The notes: generated by a model not told the origin, from the letters alone. Shown: positions 46,092-56,551, numbered from the stretch's first letter. The stretch is 64,000 nucleotides of DNA from Marinospirillum minutulum DSM 6287 (GCF_000422325.1 NZ_AULO01000011.1:248001-312000), one strand, 5' to 3'. Translations and numbers: made by a program.

Positions 46092-47333
46092 ATGTTGCCT
46101 ATTACTTCTCAACGCAAAAACCCTAGCCGCTTTAGCTTTATTCTTCTTATGGTGCTAGTGGGTTTAAACCTTCGTCCAGCCTTATCCTCCCTTGCACCGC
46201 TTGTGCCACGTATCTTAAATGAAGGTGAGCTGTCTGTACTTACGCTTTCATTATTAACCACGCTTCCCGTGCTTTGCTTGGGTCTTTTTGCTCCCTTTGC
46301 TCCTTGGTTTTCACGTCGGTTAGGTTTGGAGCGTAGTCTTGCACTTGCTCTAATTATTCTTAGTGCTGGGCTGGCTTTTCGGGGTATTCCAACTGCTCTG
46401 CTGCTTTTTTTAGGTACGCTCATGGCTGGGGCTGCTATAGGTATTCTTGGCACGCTTTTACCGGCACTAGTTAAACGTGAGCTGGCTGATAGTGCTGATT
46501 TAATGACGGGCGTTTATACCATGGCGCTTTGCTTGGGTGGGGCTTTGGGTGCGGCACTTAGTATTCCCTTAGCTGATGCCTTAGGTGGTTGGTCACTTAG
46601 CCTTATGTCTTGGTCTAGCCTTGCGTTAACTTCTTTAGTTGGCTGGTGGTGGATAATGCCTCAACCTGCACCTAACGCTGAAAATAAGTCATCTAGCGGT
46701 TATGCCAAAGCTTTGTTAAGAATGCCCCTAGCTTGGCAAGTAATGTTGTTGATGGGTAGTCAGTCTTCTTTGGCTTATATTGTATTTGGTTGGCTACCAA
46801 CCCTCTTGGTTAGGCAGGGTTATAGTGAAAGTGAAGCAGGTTGGCTTATGGGTGGCTCTATTATGACTCAGCTTGTTTCTGCACTAGCTGCACCTTGGAT
46901 AGCAAGGTTAAGCCGAGATCAGCGCCCTGCACTTATGTTGGTTTTTTTATTAATTGCTGCGGGGCTTTTAATGCTCTTGCTTGGCTCGCCTTCCCTGCGT
47001 TGGCCAGGTGCAATACTTCTAGGTTTAGGTCAGGGTGGTTCTTTCAGTTTAGCACTTACGCTTATTGTATTGCGCAGCGGCAATGCCAAAATAGCGGGTG
47101 AACTCTCTGCGCTTGCCCAAGGTGGTGGTTACACCCTTGCAGCTATGGGGCCGCTGGTTGTTGGGCTAATGTTAGATGCGGGTATAGGAATTAAAGGCAT
47201 TACTTGGTTACTGCTTACGGTACTGGCTTTTTCTGCTTCTATGGCCTTGTTAGCAGGACGCCAACTTAGGTTGGAAGTTAATAAAAACAGCAGCCTTGTT
47301 ACTGTCGATTTACGTAAAAAAACCTGTACCTAG
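46092..47333 (+). CDS. MFS transporter, CynX/NimT family
   Basis: A 413-residue, 12-helix protein. LMVLVGLNLRPALSSLAPLVPRI, SRRLGLERSLALALIILSAGLAFRG and the glycine-rich MTGVYTMALCLGGALGAALS segment match the cyanate/2-nitroimidazole (CynX/YeaN) family. Substrate not predictable. Its stop codon lies in the loop of the downstream terminator. First core-type gene after the island. Confidence 0.82.
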   Translation: MLPITSQRKNPSRFSFILLMVLVGLNLRPALSSLAPLVPRILNEGELSVLTLSLLTTLPVLCLGLFAPFAPWFSRRLGLERSLALALIILSAGLAFRGIPTALLLFLGTLMAGAAIGILGTLLPALVKRELADSADLMTGVYTMALCLGGALGAALSIPLADALGGWSLSLMSWSSLALTSLVGWWWIMPQPAPNAENKSSSGYAKALLRMPLAWQVMLLMGSQSSLAYIVFGWLPTLLVRQGYSESEAGWLMGGSIMTQLVSALAAPWIARLSRDQRPALMLVFLLIAAGLLMLLLGSPSLRWPGAILLGLGQGGSFSLALTLIVLRSGNAKIAGELSALAQGGGYTLAAMGPLVVGLMLDAGIGIKGITWLLLTVLAFSASMALLAGRQLRLEVNKNSSLVTVDLRKKTCT

Positions 47334-47347
47334 TGGGTACAGGTTTT
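47319..47347. terminator. Bidirectional terminator that contains the MFS stop codon
   Basis: A perfect 12-bp stem (AAAACCTGTACC and complement) with a 5-base loop TAGTG. The MFS stop TAG is in the loop. On the minus strand the stem is followed by seven T residues, ending yghU transcripts; on the plus strand only four T residues remain. Confidence 0.88.
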
Positions 47348-47362
47348 GATTATTCTGAATAA

Positions 47363-48196
47363 CTAGTCTAAATCACTGGCTGAATGACGCTCTAAGACTG
47401 GGTTTTCATCCCAAGGTCGGTTTACTTTTCGGCCACGTTGTACAGCGGGTCTTTCGCGAATTAACGCAGCCCAGCGCTGCACATTTTTATAGCTTTGGGT
47501 GTCTAAAAACTCTGCTGCTTCATACACATCATTATTAACCAAAGCACCATACCAAGGCCAAATAGCCATATCAGCAATGGTGTAGTCTTCGCCAGCAATA
47601 TAGGTGTTTTTGGCTAGCTGCTTATCTAACACATCTAACTGACGCTTAACTTCCATTGCAAAGCGGTTAATAGGGTATTCATATTTTTCTGGTGCGTAGG
47701 CATAAAAGTGCCCAAAACCGCCACCTAAAATAGGGCCGGCACCCATTTGCCAAAACAGCCAGTTTAGGCATTCGGTACGCCCTGCTAGGTCTTTAGGAAT
47801 AAAGGCATCAAATTTTTCTGCCAAATACAATAAAATAGAGCCAGATTCAAATACTCTCAGTGGTGGGTTTACGCTGGTATCAATTAAAGCAGGAATTTTA
47901 GAGTTGGGATTAACGTCTACAAAACCACTAGAGAATTGATCGCCTTCACCTATGCGAATTAAGTGGGCATTGTATTCTGCAGCAGTTATACCCTTAGCTA
48001 GCAGTTCTTCTAGCATAATGGTTACTTTTACACCATTAGGCGTACCTAAAGAATAAAGTTGTATTGGGTGCTCGCCTACTGGCAGTTCTTTATCATGGGT
48101 TGAACCAGAAACGGGGCGGTTTATATTGGCGAATTGGCCACCATTACCTTTTTCCCATACCCACACTTTAGGTGGTGTGTAACTTGAATTGCTCAT
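47363..48196 (-). CDS. yghU: Glutathione-dependent disulfide-bond oxidoreductase YghU
   Basis: 277 residues from MSNSSYTPP; GGAG stands 9-10 bases before this ATG. NINRPVSGSTHDKELPVG, YSLGTPNGVKVTIMLEELL, FVDVNPNSKIPAL and GGGFGHFYAYAPEKYEYPINRF match E. coli YghU almost throughout. A glutathione-transferase-fold enzyme that binds two glutathiones and reduces disulfides. Follows the DUF3095 gene closely. Confidence 0.93.
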   Translation of the reverse strand: MSNSSYTPPKVWVWEKGNGGQFANINRPVSGSTHDKELPVGEHPIQLYSLGTPNGVKVTIMLEELLAKGITAAEYNAHLIRIGEGDQFSSGFVDVNPNSKIPALIDTSVNPPLRVFESGSILLYLAEKFDAFIPKDLAGRTECLNWLFWQMGAGPILGGGFGHFYAYAPEKYEYPINRFAMEVKRQLDVLDKQLAKNTYIAGEDYTIADMAIWPWYGALVNNDVYEAAEFLDTQSYKNVQRWAALIRERPAVQRGRKVNRPWDENPVLERHSASDLD

Positions 48197-48210
48197 GGTG
48201 TCTTTCTCCA

Positions 48211-49386
48211 CTATTGGTTCTGTTTTAACTTTAACGTCTTGGCTGCTAAGGCATAGCCACCGTCACAACCATCAACAAAATGTAGGTGCTTTACACCCAC
48301 TTGGCTAATTAAACAGGTTAGTTGTGCTGCATCACTAATATGCAGCCCATAAATAAGTGTTCCAGCTTCTTCTTGGCTAGCTAGCCAGGTTTCAAACTTT
48401 GCTAATGCAGCTTTTTTGGCTGCAAATACAATGCGAAAAGTATCATCTAATTTACGGTAATCACTGTTAAGCAAGGTATCTTCTTTATAGCGCCCCCATT
48501 TGGCTTTACCTAGGGTTAGCTTTAGTTTCATAAAAATACTACCTAGAAGATTTTGAACTCGAATATCCCATAGATTGTAAAAAAAAGTGTTATTTTTAGA
48601 AAAAGTACGTGCTTTAGTTTCAGCTTCTAGGTATTTTTTACCGTACATTAATTCTAAACCGTCAACACTTAAGGGCTGTATCTGTTCATCTTCACCAAAA
48701 TACTCATGTATTTTTTGCATTAACTGTTGGTATAAATCAAGTTGCTGACTGGTTAGCTTACAAACAGCTTGAACTATTAAACTAACAGTTACATCTTGCG
48801 GGCTTACAATTCTATTCCAACGGCACTCAAAGCCTGTTAAATCGGCTTTAGCCTCACCCGCCGCCAGTTGTACGTGCCATTTGGTATTTAGCTTAATTTG
48901 TCTATCCGCTTCACTCAGCCCACCACCCACAAAAATTGCTTGGTGCAAGCTGTCGCTTTTTGCGTAGCGAGCCACTAAAACCTTCGCTTGGTTTTTAATG
49001 GCTTCATAAGGAATTAACGCTGCTCTTAGCTCTAGGTTAAAGCTTTCTTTGGCTAGCTTAATGCAGCCTCGTAAAGCCTGCTCTACCTTTTCTAAGTGTT
49101 GAGAAGGAATACAAAACGTTGCTCCATCACCCCCAAAAACATAAGGAATAGCGGTGGGTTTAACAGCATTTAAAATAGCAGCTACTGTACAGCCACCTAG
49201 GCTGTTGATATCACGGTAACGCCCTTGTTCAATGGCTGTAGTTGAGGCTTTAATATCTGTTATGACAATCCACCAGTCGCTAGGTAGTTCTTGGTAGCAA
49301 TCAAGGTCTAAAACTGCTTTAAAATCATTAACTGGTGGTAAATCTTGGTAAAAATTAGGGTTGGCATAGTTCACTAGAATGTCCAA
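48211..49386 (-). CDS. DUF3095 protein with nucleotide-cyclase-like core
   Basis: A 391-residue protein of the DUF3095 family. The N-terminal half resembles class III nucleotide cyclases: WIVITDIKASTTAIEQGRY carries the first metal Asp and IPYVFGGDGATFCIP the second. Whether it makes a cyclic nucleotide is not established for the family. It overlaps the nuclease-fold gene by 32 bases and precedes yghU by 14, so the three form an operon. Confidence 0.8.
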   Translation of the reverse strand: MDILVNYANPNFYQDLPPVNDFKAVLDLDCYQELPSDWWIVITDIKASTTAIEQGRYRDINSLGGCTVAAILNAVKPTAIPYVFGGDGATFCIPSQHLEKVEQALRGCIKLAKESFNLELRAALIPYEAIKNQAKVLVARYAKSDSLHQAIFVGGGLSEADRQIKLNTKWHVQLAAGEAKADLTGFECRWNRIVSPQDVTVSLIVQAVCKLTSQQLDLYQQLMQKIHEYFGEDEQIQPLSVDGLELMYGKKYLEAETKARTFSKNNTFFYNLWDIRVQNLLGSIFMKLKLTLGKAKWGRYKEDTLLNSDYRKLDDTFRIVFAAKKAALAKFETWLASQEEAGTLIYGLHISDAAQLTCLISQVGVKHLHFVDGCDGGYALAAKTLKLKQNQ

Positions 49387-49963
49387 GTGCTTGTAGTTGC
49401 ACTAAGTAAGATTGTTGTGGTTCTTGGGGTAGCTCACCAATATGTATGCCTGCCCAATGGCCACGCGTATTTTTTTTGGCTTCTGCTAAAGCTGAATTAG
49501 CTTCGGCTAGGTAGTTTGAATTGTGTTCGTCTAAGTCGCCTAGGTAGGTGTCTGGCCAAGCATAACCAAAGCGAATCAAAGCCAAATTACCTAAAATTTC
49601 TTGTTCAAGGTCATAAATGCTTGCCAACCAAACTTTAGAATTAAGCACTGCATCGGTTTTGACCAAAATGTGGTTACGAAAATTACCTTGAACTAGGTCG
49701 ATAATGCCTAAAACAGAGCGCCTATAACCCTCTTGTTGCCTAAGTGGGGTATTAACGCCATTCAAAACCACGCAGCGCTCTTTACGGTTTTGAAAGCGTA
49801 CGAGCAGGGTTTGTGCATCAACAATTTCTATCACTTCTGCCGGTACAGGTCGGCCAGTATCTTTTAGTACAGAAAAATTGGCAGTTATGGCAGGCAGGGT
49901 GTAAATTAACAGCAGCAAACCAAAGATGGAAATTAATCCAATTACCCAAAGTTTTACTTTCAT
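49355..49963 (-). CDS. Membrane-anchored staphylococcal-nuclease-fold protein
   Basis: 202 residues: N-terminal helix (about 5-27), then an SNase-like OB domain (AEVIEIVDAQTLLVRFQ, VVLNGVNTP, WLASIYDLEQEILGNLALIRFGYAWPD, ANSALAEAKKNTRGHWAG). The catalytic Arg/Glu positions of SNase are not obviously kept, so nuclease activity is doubtful. GGAGG stands 6 bases before the ATG. First gene of the SNase-DUF3095-yghU operon. Confidence 0.65.
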   Translation of the reverse strand: MKVKLWVIGLISIFGLLLLIYTLPAITANFSVLKDTGRPVPAEVIEIVDAQTLLVRFQNRKERCVVLNGVNTPLRQQEGYRRSVLGIIDLVQGNFRNHILVKTDAVLNSKVWLASIYDLEQEILGNLALIRFGYAWPDTYLGDLDEHNSNYLAEANSALAEAKKNTRGHWAGIHIGELPQEPQQSYLVQLQALGHSSELCQP

Positions 49964-50021
49964 TGGTTACCTCCACCTTGTTTGGTTTAACTAGTGCAGT
50001 AAATCACCTTACAATCCAACT

Positions 50022-50600
50022 ATGCTCAGACTTATGAAACCTATTTATACCTTTTTTTTATTGCTCTTGCTTGCACCTTTTAGTCTAGTTAGTACACCAG
50101 CTTGGGCAGAACCCTCTATTTGCCCAGCGCTGTTAGATTCCACACAAAGAGAGCTTCACTCTACTGAAAGTATCGACCTATGTCAGTTTGCTGGCCAGCC
50201 TTTATTAATTGTGAATACAGCTAGTCATTGTGGCTATACTGGACAATTCAAGGGCTTAGAGGCTTTACATAAAGAATATGCTGCACGAGGCTTGGTTGTT
50301 TTAGGCTTTCCTTCCAATGATTTTAATCAAGAAGAAAAGGATGAAAGCAAAACTGCAGAGGTTTGCTTTATTAATTATGGCGTCACCTTTTTAATGCTCT
50401 CTACTAGCTCGGTGGCCAAAGGCGATTTAAATCCTGTATTTAAAGCCTTGAAAAACCTTGGTGCTCCCCTACCTCGTTGGAATTTTCATAAATACTTGAT
50501 TAATGTTGATGGTGAACTGGTTGGCAGTTTTGCCAGTAAAACTGAACCTGAGTCGCCAGAAATGAAGCAAATGATAGAAGTATTACTCAAGCAGCCTTAA
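50022..50600 (+). CDS. Exported glutathione-peroxidase family protein
   Basis: 192 residues. A signal peptide ends near AWA-EPS (residues about 1-29), so it acts in the periplasm. The peroxidatic Cys is in NTASHCGYTGQFKGLEALH, a second Cys in AEVCFINYGVTF, and the WNFHKYLI motif holds the Trp-Asn of the active site. Probably uses thioredoxin-like donors. A second ATG (50034) is an alternative start. Its 3' end overlaps yigZ by 18 bases. Confidence 0.85.
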   Translation: MLRLMKPIYTFFLLLLLAPFSLVSTPAWAEPSICPALLDSTQRELHSTESIDLCQFAGQPLLIVNTASHCGYTGQFKGLEALHKEYAARGLVVLGFPSNDFNQEEKDESKTAEVCFINYGVTFLMLSTSSVAKGDLNPVFKALKNLGAPLPRWNFHKYLINVDGELVGSFASKTEPESPEMKQMIEVLLKQP

Positions 50601-51164
50601 TTGGCCTCTTACCTGCTCTGAAAAATCATCTAAAAAACACTTCAGAGCAGTTTCCTCTCCCTCAAGTTCAGCAATTACTTCATGGGTGTAGTTGATTGTT
50701 AGGCTAAGTTTTTGCTGTTCTGCTAGGTGTCTAATTAAAGACTCATGCTCAAAAGCCAAGGCTAGTTTTAGTTGGGCTGGTAGGGTTAAATCAACGTATT
50801 CAGCCTGCTGCAGCGGTTCACTAATGGCTTGACTATAAGCACGTACCAAACCACCTGCACCTAGCTTTACTCCACCAAAATAACGCACTACCGTTGCTAA
50901 TACGTTATCTAGGTCTTTGTGCTGTAACACATTCAACATAGGGCTAGCGGCTGTACCTGAAGGCTCGCCATCATCCGACTGTTTAACCTGCCCTTGAGCA
51001 AGAAGTGAATAACAAACATGGGTTGCTTCTGGGTGTTTTTTGCGGAGTTCTTCTACTTTTTTTAAACCTTCTTCACTGCTTTGAATGGGTTCAACTCGCC
51101 CAATAAAGCGTGATTTTTTAATTTCTAATAGTTGCTCAACAGGGGATGCAAGGGTTTTGGACAC
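50583..51164 (-). CDS. yigZ: YigZ/IMPACT family protein
   Basis: 193 residues. N-terminal UPF0029 domain: IKKSRFIGRVEPIQS, ATHVCYSLLAQGQVKQSDDGEPSGTAASPML, VRYFGGVKLGAGGLVRAYSQA; a short C-terminal DUF1949 domain follows. Cellular role unclear; related to eukaryotic IMPACT. Last gene of the ppsA-to-yigZ run. Confidence 0.9.
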   Translation of the reverse strand: MSKTLASPVEQLLEIKKSRFIGRVEPIQSSEEGLKKVEELRKKHPEATHVCYSLLAQGQVKQSDDGEPSGTAASPMLNVLQHKDLDNVLATVVRYFGGVKLGAGGLVRAYSQAISEPLQQAEYVDLTLPAQLKLALAFEHESLIRHLAEQQKLSLTINYTHEVIAELEGEETALKCFLDDFSEQVRGQLRLLE

Positions 51165-51222
51165 AAAATTAACTTCCTAGCCTTTTTAGTAAAAGATGGG
51201 AGGCGTTTTTAAAAAAACAATT

Positions 51223-51825
51223 TTAGATAACGGTATAACCAAGCTGACGTAACTGCAAATAAACTGTTTCTAGTGGTAGGCCGACTACATTGGAATAACT
51301 TCCCTGAATGCCTGTAACAAAAGCTGCACCTAAACCTTGAATGCCATAGCCACCGGCTTTATCCATGGGCTCACCTGTTGCTACATAAGCAACAATTTCA
51401 CCTTTGGTAAGTTCTTTAAAGCTAACTTCGGTAGTAATAGCAGCTTGTTGTACTTTTTCGCCTTGTAGCAGTTGTACTGCGGTAGTAACTTGATGGCTAC
51501 AACCTGAAAGCTGCTGTAAAAGAGCAACAGCATGATCAAAAGATTCAGGCTTACCTAGTGGTACACCTTTTAAAACCACTTCGGTATCGGCAGCTAAAAT
51601 TGGGTAGTTGGTAAACGCTTTTGGCAGGTTAGCCTTTACGGCAGTGGCTTTAGCTTCGGCTAGGCGTAAAACCCTAGCAGTACCCGTTTCTGAAGTAATA
51701 AGGCTTTCATCTAAATTGGCAGGCAAAATATGCAGTTTAACTTCTGGCATTAGCTGTAATAATAACTCGCGCCTTCGCGGTGAAGCAGAGGCTAGAACAA
51801 GGCCTGCCGGAATTTTCTTATTCAC
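51223..51825 (-). CDS. maf: Maf-type nucleotide pyrophosphatase (YhdE group)
   Basis: 200 residues from GTG 51825, which overlaps the ggt stop (GGTGAATAA); the upstream frame lies inside ggt and adds no family sequence. ASASPRRRELLLQL, LAADTEVVLKG, GKPESFDHAVALLQQLSG and GSYSNVVGLPLETV point to the YhdE (dTTP/UTP) group, not YceF. It removes non-canonical or excess nucleoside triphosphates. Confidence 0.88.
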   Translation of the reverse strand: MNKKIPAGLVLASASPRRRELLLQLMPEVKLHILPANLDESLITSETGTARVLRLAEAKATAVKANLPKAFTNYPILAADTEVVLKGVPLGKPESFDHAVALLQQLSGCSHQVTTAVQLLQGEKVQQAAITTEVSFKELTKGEIVAYVATGEPMDKAGGYGIQGLGAAFVTGIQGSYSNVVGLPLETVYLQLRQLGYTVI

Positions 51826-53653
51826 CTGCCACCCACCCTTCACGGCGCGGGTCTGCACCCCCTAAAATACCCTGAGGGGTAACTAGTAGCATTTGAATAC
51901 CACTGGTTAGGTCCCTTTCTTGCAGTTGATAACCCTTGGCTTCTAAACCTGCTTTCATTGCCGCAGAAAATCCCTTAGTTTCTAGTAGGCTAGCCGTTGA
52001 GTTAAAGCTAGCCATATTGGGTAGTTCAATAGCTTCTTGCGGTGCCAGTTGCCAACCTAAGCTACCTAAAAGGGTTTTAGCAGTAAAATGAATAATGGCA
52101 GCGCCGCCGGGTGAACCTAGACTAGCAACTAGCTCATTTGCAGGATTACTAAAAACCAAGGTAGGACTCATGCTAGAACGTGGGCGCTTGCCTGCTTCTA
52201 CTCGGTTAGCAACGGGCTTGCCTTGTTCATCTTCGGGCTTGAATGCAAAGTCTGTTAGCTGGTTATTTAAAAAGAAACCACCTGCCAAACCTGTACCGCC
52301 ATCAACAAAAATGCGTGAACCAAAGGCTTGTTCTATGGAGCTGGTCATGGCTATTCCATTGCCTTGAGCATCTATCACACTTAAATGGCTAGTGCCGTAT
52401 TCTGGCTGTTCAGGCTGAAGCGCATAACTACTTTTAAAATTTTCTGGTTTGCCTGCTTGAGCAACACCTTGAAACCCTTCGCCTATTTTGCTGGCACGTT
52501 CTTGTAAATAGGCTGGGTTAATTAAACTTAGCCAGCTATTTGCCGGTGCTTCAACAAACTCAGGGTCAGCCACATACAAGGCTCTATCAGCAAAGGCCAG
52601 GTTAGAAGCAGCTAAATACTGGTGCAAACCTTCAGCGGTATAAAAGCTTTCTTCGCTAGCTGTTGCAGGGTTTTCTACTTGATCTAGAATGCCAAGCAGT
52701 TGCATTATTGCCAGCTGACCAGACGAAGGCGGTGGAAAGCCACACACTTGGTATTCTTGCCAGTTACCACAGAGTGCTTCCCTTGCTAACGGTAGGTAAT
52801 TAGCTAGGTCGGAACGCTCCATTTTGCCAGGGAGTTTGGCTTGATTAACGGCTGCAACAATGCTTTTGGCAATTGCACCATGATAAAAAGCATCAGCACC
52901 TTCTTTGGCAATTTGAGTAAATATTGCTGCCATAGCAGGGTTTTTAAGCAGATGACCAACAGGTAAGGCACTGCCATCTGGCTGATAATAATAGGCTCTT
53001 GCAGCAGGGTTATTTCTTAACTTTGGGTCTTTATCTAGTAGCAGGTGGAGTCTAGGGCTAATTGCAAAGCCTTCTTTTGCCAGTAAAATAGCAGGCTGAA
53101 ATAAATCTTGCCAAGCAAGCTGCCCATGCGTTTTATGCGCGGCCTGCAGCATTTTTAATAAGCCTGGTACGCCTACACTTTTACCACTGGTTACCCCAGC
53201 CATAAAAGGAAGAGGTTTACCTTCTTCATCTAAAAACAAGTTGGGTGTTGTGGCAGCAGGTGCTGTTTCTCGACCATCCCAAGCGATTAGCTCGCCTTCT
53301 TTCCAGCTTAATAAGAAAGCACCACCACCTATACCACTCGATTGGGGTTCAACCAAGTTAAGTACTAGTTGTGCTGCTATGGCTGCATCTAAGGCATTGC
53401 CGCCAGCGGCAAGAATGCTTTGGCCGACTTCAGCAGCTAAAGGGTTGGCTGCTGCTACTGCTTGTTTGGAGTAAGTCCAACCTGGGCGGGTTAGTAAACC
53501 GCTAGCCATTTCAGGTTGTTGTTCAACTTTAGGCGTTTGTACAGCTGCCGGTTGTTTATCGGCCTTAGCTGTATCAGTGGATTCAGAACCACAGGCTGCT
53601 AAAAATACTACAGCGCTTAAGGGCAATAATAAACAACGGGCAGTGCGTAACAT
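51818..53653 (-). CDS. ggt: Gamma-glutamyltransferase, lipoprotein type
   Basis: 611 residues. Lipobox FLAACG (Cys about 21) predicts a membrane-anchored periplasmic enzyme, unlike soluble E. coli Ggt. The precursor should self-cleave before the catalytic Thr in YGTSHLSVID. Substrate residues: ETAPAATTPNLF, SSGIGGGAFLL and ASLGSPGGAAII. It hydrolyses glutathione. Five bases after rraA. Confidence 0.9.
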   Translation of the reverse strand: MLRTARCLLLPLSAVVFLAACGSESTDTAKADKQPAAVQTPKVEQQPEMASGLLTRPGWTYSKQAVAAANPLAAEVGQSILAAGGNALDAAIAAQLVLNLVEPQSSGIGGGAFLLSWKEGELIAWDGRETAPAATTPNLFLDEEGKPLPFMAGVTSGKSVGVPGLLKMLQAAHKTHGQLAWQDLFQPAILLAKEGFAISPRLHLLLDKDPKLRNNPAARAYYYQPDGSALPVGHLLKNPAMAAIFTQIAKEGADAFYHGAIAKSIVAAVNQAKLPGKMERSDLANYLPLAREALCGNWQEYQVCGFPPPSSGQLAIMQLLGILDQVENPATASEESFYTAEGLHQYLAASNLAFADRALYVADPEFVEAPANSWLSLINPAYLQERASKIGEGFQGVAQAGKPENFKSSYALQPEQPEYGTSHLSVIDAQGNGIAMTSSIEQAFGSRIFVDGGTGLAGGFFLNNQLTDFAFKPEDEQGKPVANRVEAGKRPRSSMSPTLVFSNPANELVASLGSPGGAAIIHFTAKTLLGSLGWQLAPQEAIELPNMASFNSTASLLETKGFSAAMKAGLEAKGYQLQERDLTSGIQMLLVTPQGILGGADPRREGWVAGE

Positions 53654-53658
53654 AACGT

Positions 53659-54147
53659 TTACTCAGGCATGGTTAAAGGCTCGGGAGAAGCAATAATGCC
53701 GTTATTATCAGCATAAACGTAATCACCCGGCACAAAAGTTACCCCACCAAAAGAAACGGGAATTTGGTATTCACCTACACCGCGTTTTTCTGACTTTTTA
53801 GGGTGAGTGCCTAGTGCTTGTACGCCTAAATCTAGCTCATTGATAATATCAACATCACGAATACAGCCGTACATAATGATGCCTTCCCAACCCTTGCGCA
53901 TGGCTTTTTCAGCGAGCATATCGCCAAGCATAGCGCAACGGAAAGAACCGCCAGCATCGACCACCAGCACTTTGCCTGTACCGTCTTTTTCGACTTCTTC
54001 TTTAACCAAAGAATTGTCTTCAAAGCACTTAATGGTGACGACTTCGCCACCAAAAGACATACGACCACCAAGGTTATTAAAAATTGGCTCAACCACTTCA
54101 ATCAGCTCTGGGTAAGCATCACATAAATCAGGTGTTACATAGTCCAT
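53659..54147 (-). CDS. rraA: RNase E activity regulator RraA
   Basis: 162 residues (E. coli 161): [75 protein letters not shown]. Trimer that binds and dampens RNase E; some relatives are aldolases. GGAG before the ATG; 16 bases after ppsA. Confidence 0.93.
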   Translation of the reverse strand: MDYVTPDLCDAYPELIEVVEPIFNNLGGRMSFGGEVVTIKCFEDNSLVKEEVEKDGTGKVLVVDAGGSFRCAMLGDMLAEKAMRKGWEGIIMYGCIRDVDIINELDLGVQALGTHPKKSEKRGVGEYQIPVSFGGVTFVPGDYVYADNNGIIASPEPLTMPE

Positions 54148-54163
54148 TTTTAACTCCAGCTAG

Positions 54164-56551
54164 TTATTCAGGGGTTTGATTTGCCAACATAAACCAAGTG
54201 TCTAGCACTGCATCTGGGTTAAGTGAAACAGAATCAATACCCTGTTCCATTAACCAGCGTGCTAGGTCTGGGTGATCTGAAGGTCCTTGACCACAAATAC
54301 CTACATACTTGCCCTGTTTTTTACAGGCAGTAATTGCCATAGAAAGTAGTTTTTTGACTGCTGGGTTACGCTCATCAAACAAGTGCGCCACTATGCCTGA
54401 GTCACGGTCTAAACCTAGGGTTAGCTGGGTTAAGTCGTTAGAACCAATAGAGAAACCATCAAAGTATTCTAAAAACTCTTCCGCTAGCAAAGCATTGGCT
54501 GGTAGTTCGCACATCATTATAAGTTTTAAGCCATTTTCGCCACGCACCAAGCCTTTGGTTTCTAGTAGCTCAGATACACCCTTGGCTTCACCCACAGTAC
54601 GTACAAAAGGCACCATAATTTCTATATTATTTAGGCCCATTTCATCACGTACTTTCTTTAAGGCACGGCATTCTAGCTCGAAACAGTCGCGGAACTTAGG
54701 TGATAAATAACGTGAAGCACCACGGAAACCTAGCATGGGGTTTTCTTCGGCTGGCTCGTAGAGCTTACCGCCAATTAGGTTTTCATATTCGTTAGATTTA
54801 AAGTCAGACAGGCGAACAATAACGCGCTTAGGCCAGAAAGCAGCAGCTAAACTGGCAATACCTTCTACTAGCTTTTCAACGTAAAAGTCGACTGGACCGT
54901 TATAGCCTTTAATACGGCTATTTATAGTGCTTTGTAAATCGGTTGGCAGGCTATCAAATTCTAACAAGGCCTTAGGGTGAATACCGATCATGCGGTTAAT
55001 AATGAATTCTAAGCGTGCTAAACCAACACCCTCGTTGGGTAAAGCAGCAAAGCCAAAGGCACGGTCTGGGTTGCCAATATTCATCATGATTTTGAAGGGG
55101 ATTTTTGGCATGGCTTCGATGCTGTTAGTCAGCAATTCGTAATCTAGCTTACCTTCATAAACAAAACCCGTGTCACCCTCAGCGCAAGAAACGGTTACTA
55201 GTTGGCCGTCTTCTAAGAGCTCGGTTGCATCACCACAACCCACTACAGCAGCAATACCCATTTCACGCGCAATAATGGCAGCATGACAAGTACGACCACC
55301 ACGGTTAGTTACTATGGCAGAAGCACGTTTCATTACCGGTTCCCAATCTGGGTCGGTCATATCAGTGACTAGAATATCGCCTTCTTCTACCTTGTCCATT
55401 TCATCAGGACCCGAAACAATGCGTACTCTGCCTGCACCTATACGCTGACCTATGGCACGGCCTTCTACCAAAATTTTGCCCTGTTCTTTAAGTAAAAAGC
55501 GCTCCATAACATTGCTGGAATCGCGGCTTTTCACTGTTTCTGGGCGAGCTTGCACTATATAAAGCTGTTTATCATCACCGTCTTTTGCCCATTCTATATC
55601 CATAGGGCGCTGGTAATGTTCTTCGATAATCATGGCTTGACGGGCAAGGTTCATCACTTCTTCATCAGTTAAAGAGAAGCGATCCCTTTCTGCTTTTGCT
55701 ACATCAACGGTTTTAACTGACTTGGCGGTAGTGGCTGCTTCACCATAAACCATTTTAATTAACTTGCTACCCAAGCTGCGACGTAAAATAGCCGGACGAC
55801 CTGCCGCCAAGGTGGGTTTGTGAACATAAAATTCATCTGGGTTAACCGCACCCTGCACTACGGTTTCACCTAAACCATAAGCACTGGTTACAAACACTGC
55901 ATCACGGAAGCCGGACTCTGTATCTAGAGTAAACATAACGCCAGCAGCGCCAGTTTCTGAACGTACCATTTTTTGAATACCAGCAGACAAGGCTACACCG
56001 GCATGATCAAAACCTTGGTGAACACGGTAGGAAATGGCGCGGTCATTAAATAAAGAAGCAAAAACTTCGTGAACGGCTTGTTTTACTTCATTAAAGCCTT
56101 GAATGTTTAAGAAGGTTTCTTGCTGGCCTGCAAAAGAAGCATCAGGTAAGTCTTCAGCCGTTGCAGAAGAGCGTACGGCTACTTTTAAACCGGGGCTTTT
56201 TGCTTCTAGCTGAGCATAAGCTTCAGCTAGGGCTGTTTCTAAAGCAGGAGGGAAAGGCGTTTCTATTACCCATTGACGAATTTGCGCACCACAAACGGCT
56301 AGTGCTTTAACGTCTTCAACGTCTAATTCATCTAAGGCTTTATTGATGCGATCTGCTAAACCTTCATGTGCTAAAAATTCACGATAGGCTTCTGCAGTTG
56401 TGGCAAAACCACCGGGTACTTGCACGCCAGCATTGGCTAAGTTACTAATCATTTCACCTAGCGAAGCGTTCTTACCGCCAACCCGCTCCACGTCCTGCAT
56501 ACCCAGCTGGTCAAACCAGACAATATATTCACCCACAGCTGTTTTGCTCAA
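54164..56551 (-). CDS. ppsA: Phosphoenolpyruvate synthase
   Basis: Converts pyruvate and ATP to PEP, AMP and phosphate in gluconeogenesis. Start chosen at TTG 56551: GGAG is 7 bases upstream, and the 795-residue product starts where relatives do ([13 protein letters not shown]); the upstream ATG 56584 has no such site. ATP-binding domain (about 1-350), phospho-His domain with [21 protein letters not shown], and PEP-binding barrel with Cys in [16 protein letters not shown] near the end. Confidence 0.96.
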   Translation of the reverse strand: MSKTAVGEYIVWFDQLGMQDVERVGGKNASLGEMISNLANAGVQVPGGFATTAEAYREFLAHEGLADRINKALDELDVEDVKALAVCGAQIRQWVIETPFPPALETALAEAYAQLEAKSPGLKVAVRSSATAEDLPDASFAGQQETFLNIQGFNEVKQAVHEVFASLFNDRAISYRVHQGFDHAGVALSAGIQKMVRSETGAAGVMFTLDTESGFRDAVFVTSAYGLGETVVQGAVNPDEFYVHKPTLAAGRPAILRRSLGSKLIKMVYGEAATTAKSVKTVDVAKAERDRFSLTDEEVMNLARQAMIIEEHYQRPMDIEWAKDGDDKQLYIVQARPETVKSRDSSNVMERFLLKEQGKILVEGRAIGQRIGAGRVRIVSGPDEMDKVEEGDILVTDMTDPDWEPVMKRASAIVTNRGGRTCHAAIIAREMGIAAVVGCGDATELLEDGQLVTVSCAEGDTGFVYEGKLDYELLTNSIEAMPKIPFKIMMNIGNPDRAFGFAALPNEGVGLARLEFIINRMIGIHPKALLEFDSLPTDLQSTINSRIKGYNGPVDFYVEKLVEGIASLAAAFWPKRVIVRLSDFKSNEYENLIGGKLYEPAEENPMLGFRGASRYLSPKFRDCFELECRALKKVRDEMGLNNIEIMVPFVRTVGEAKGVSELLETKGLVRGENGLKLIMMCELPANALLAEEFLEYFDGFSIGSNDLTQLTLGLDRDSGIVAHLFDERNPAVKKLLSMAITACKKQGKYVGICGQGPSDHPDLARWLMEQGIDSVSLNPDAVLDTWFMLANQTPE

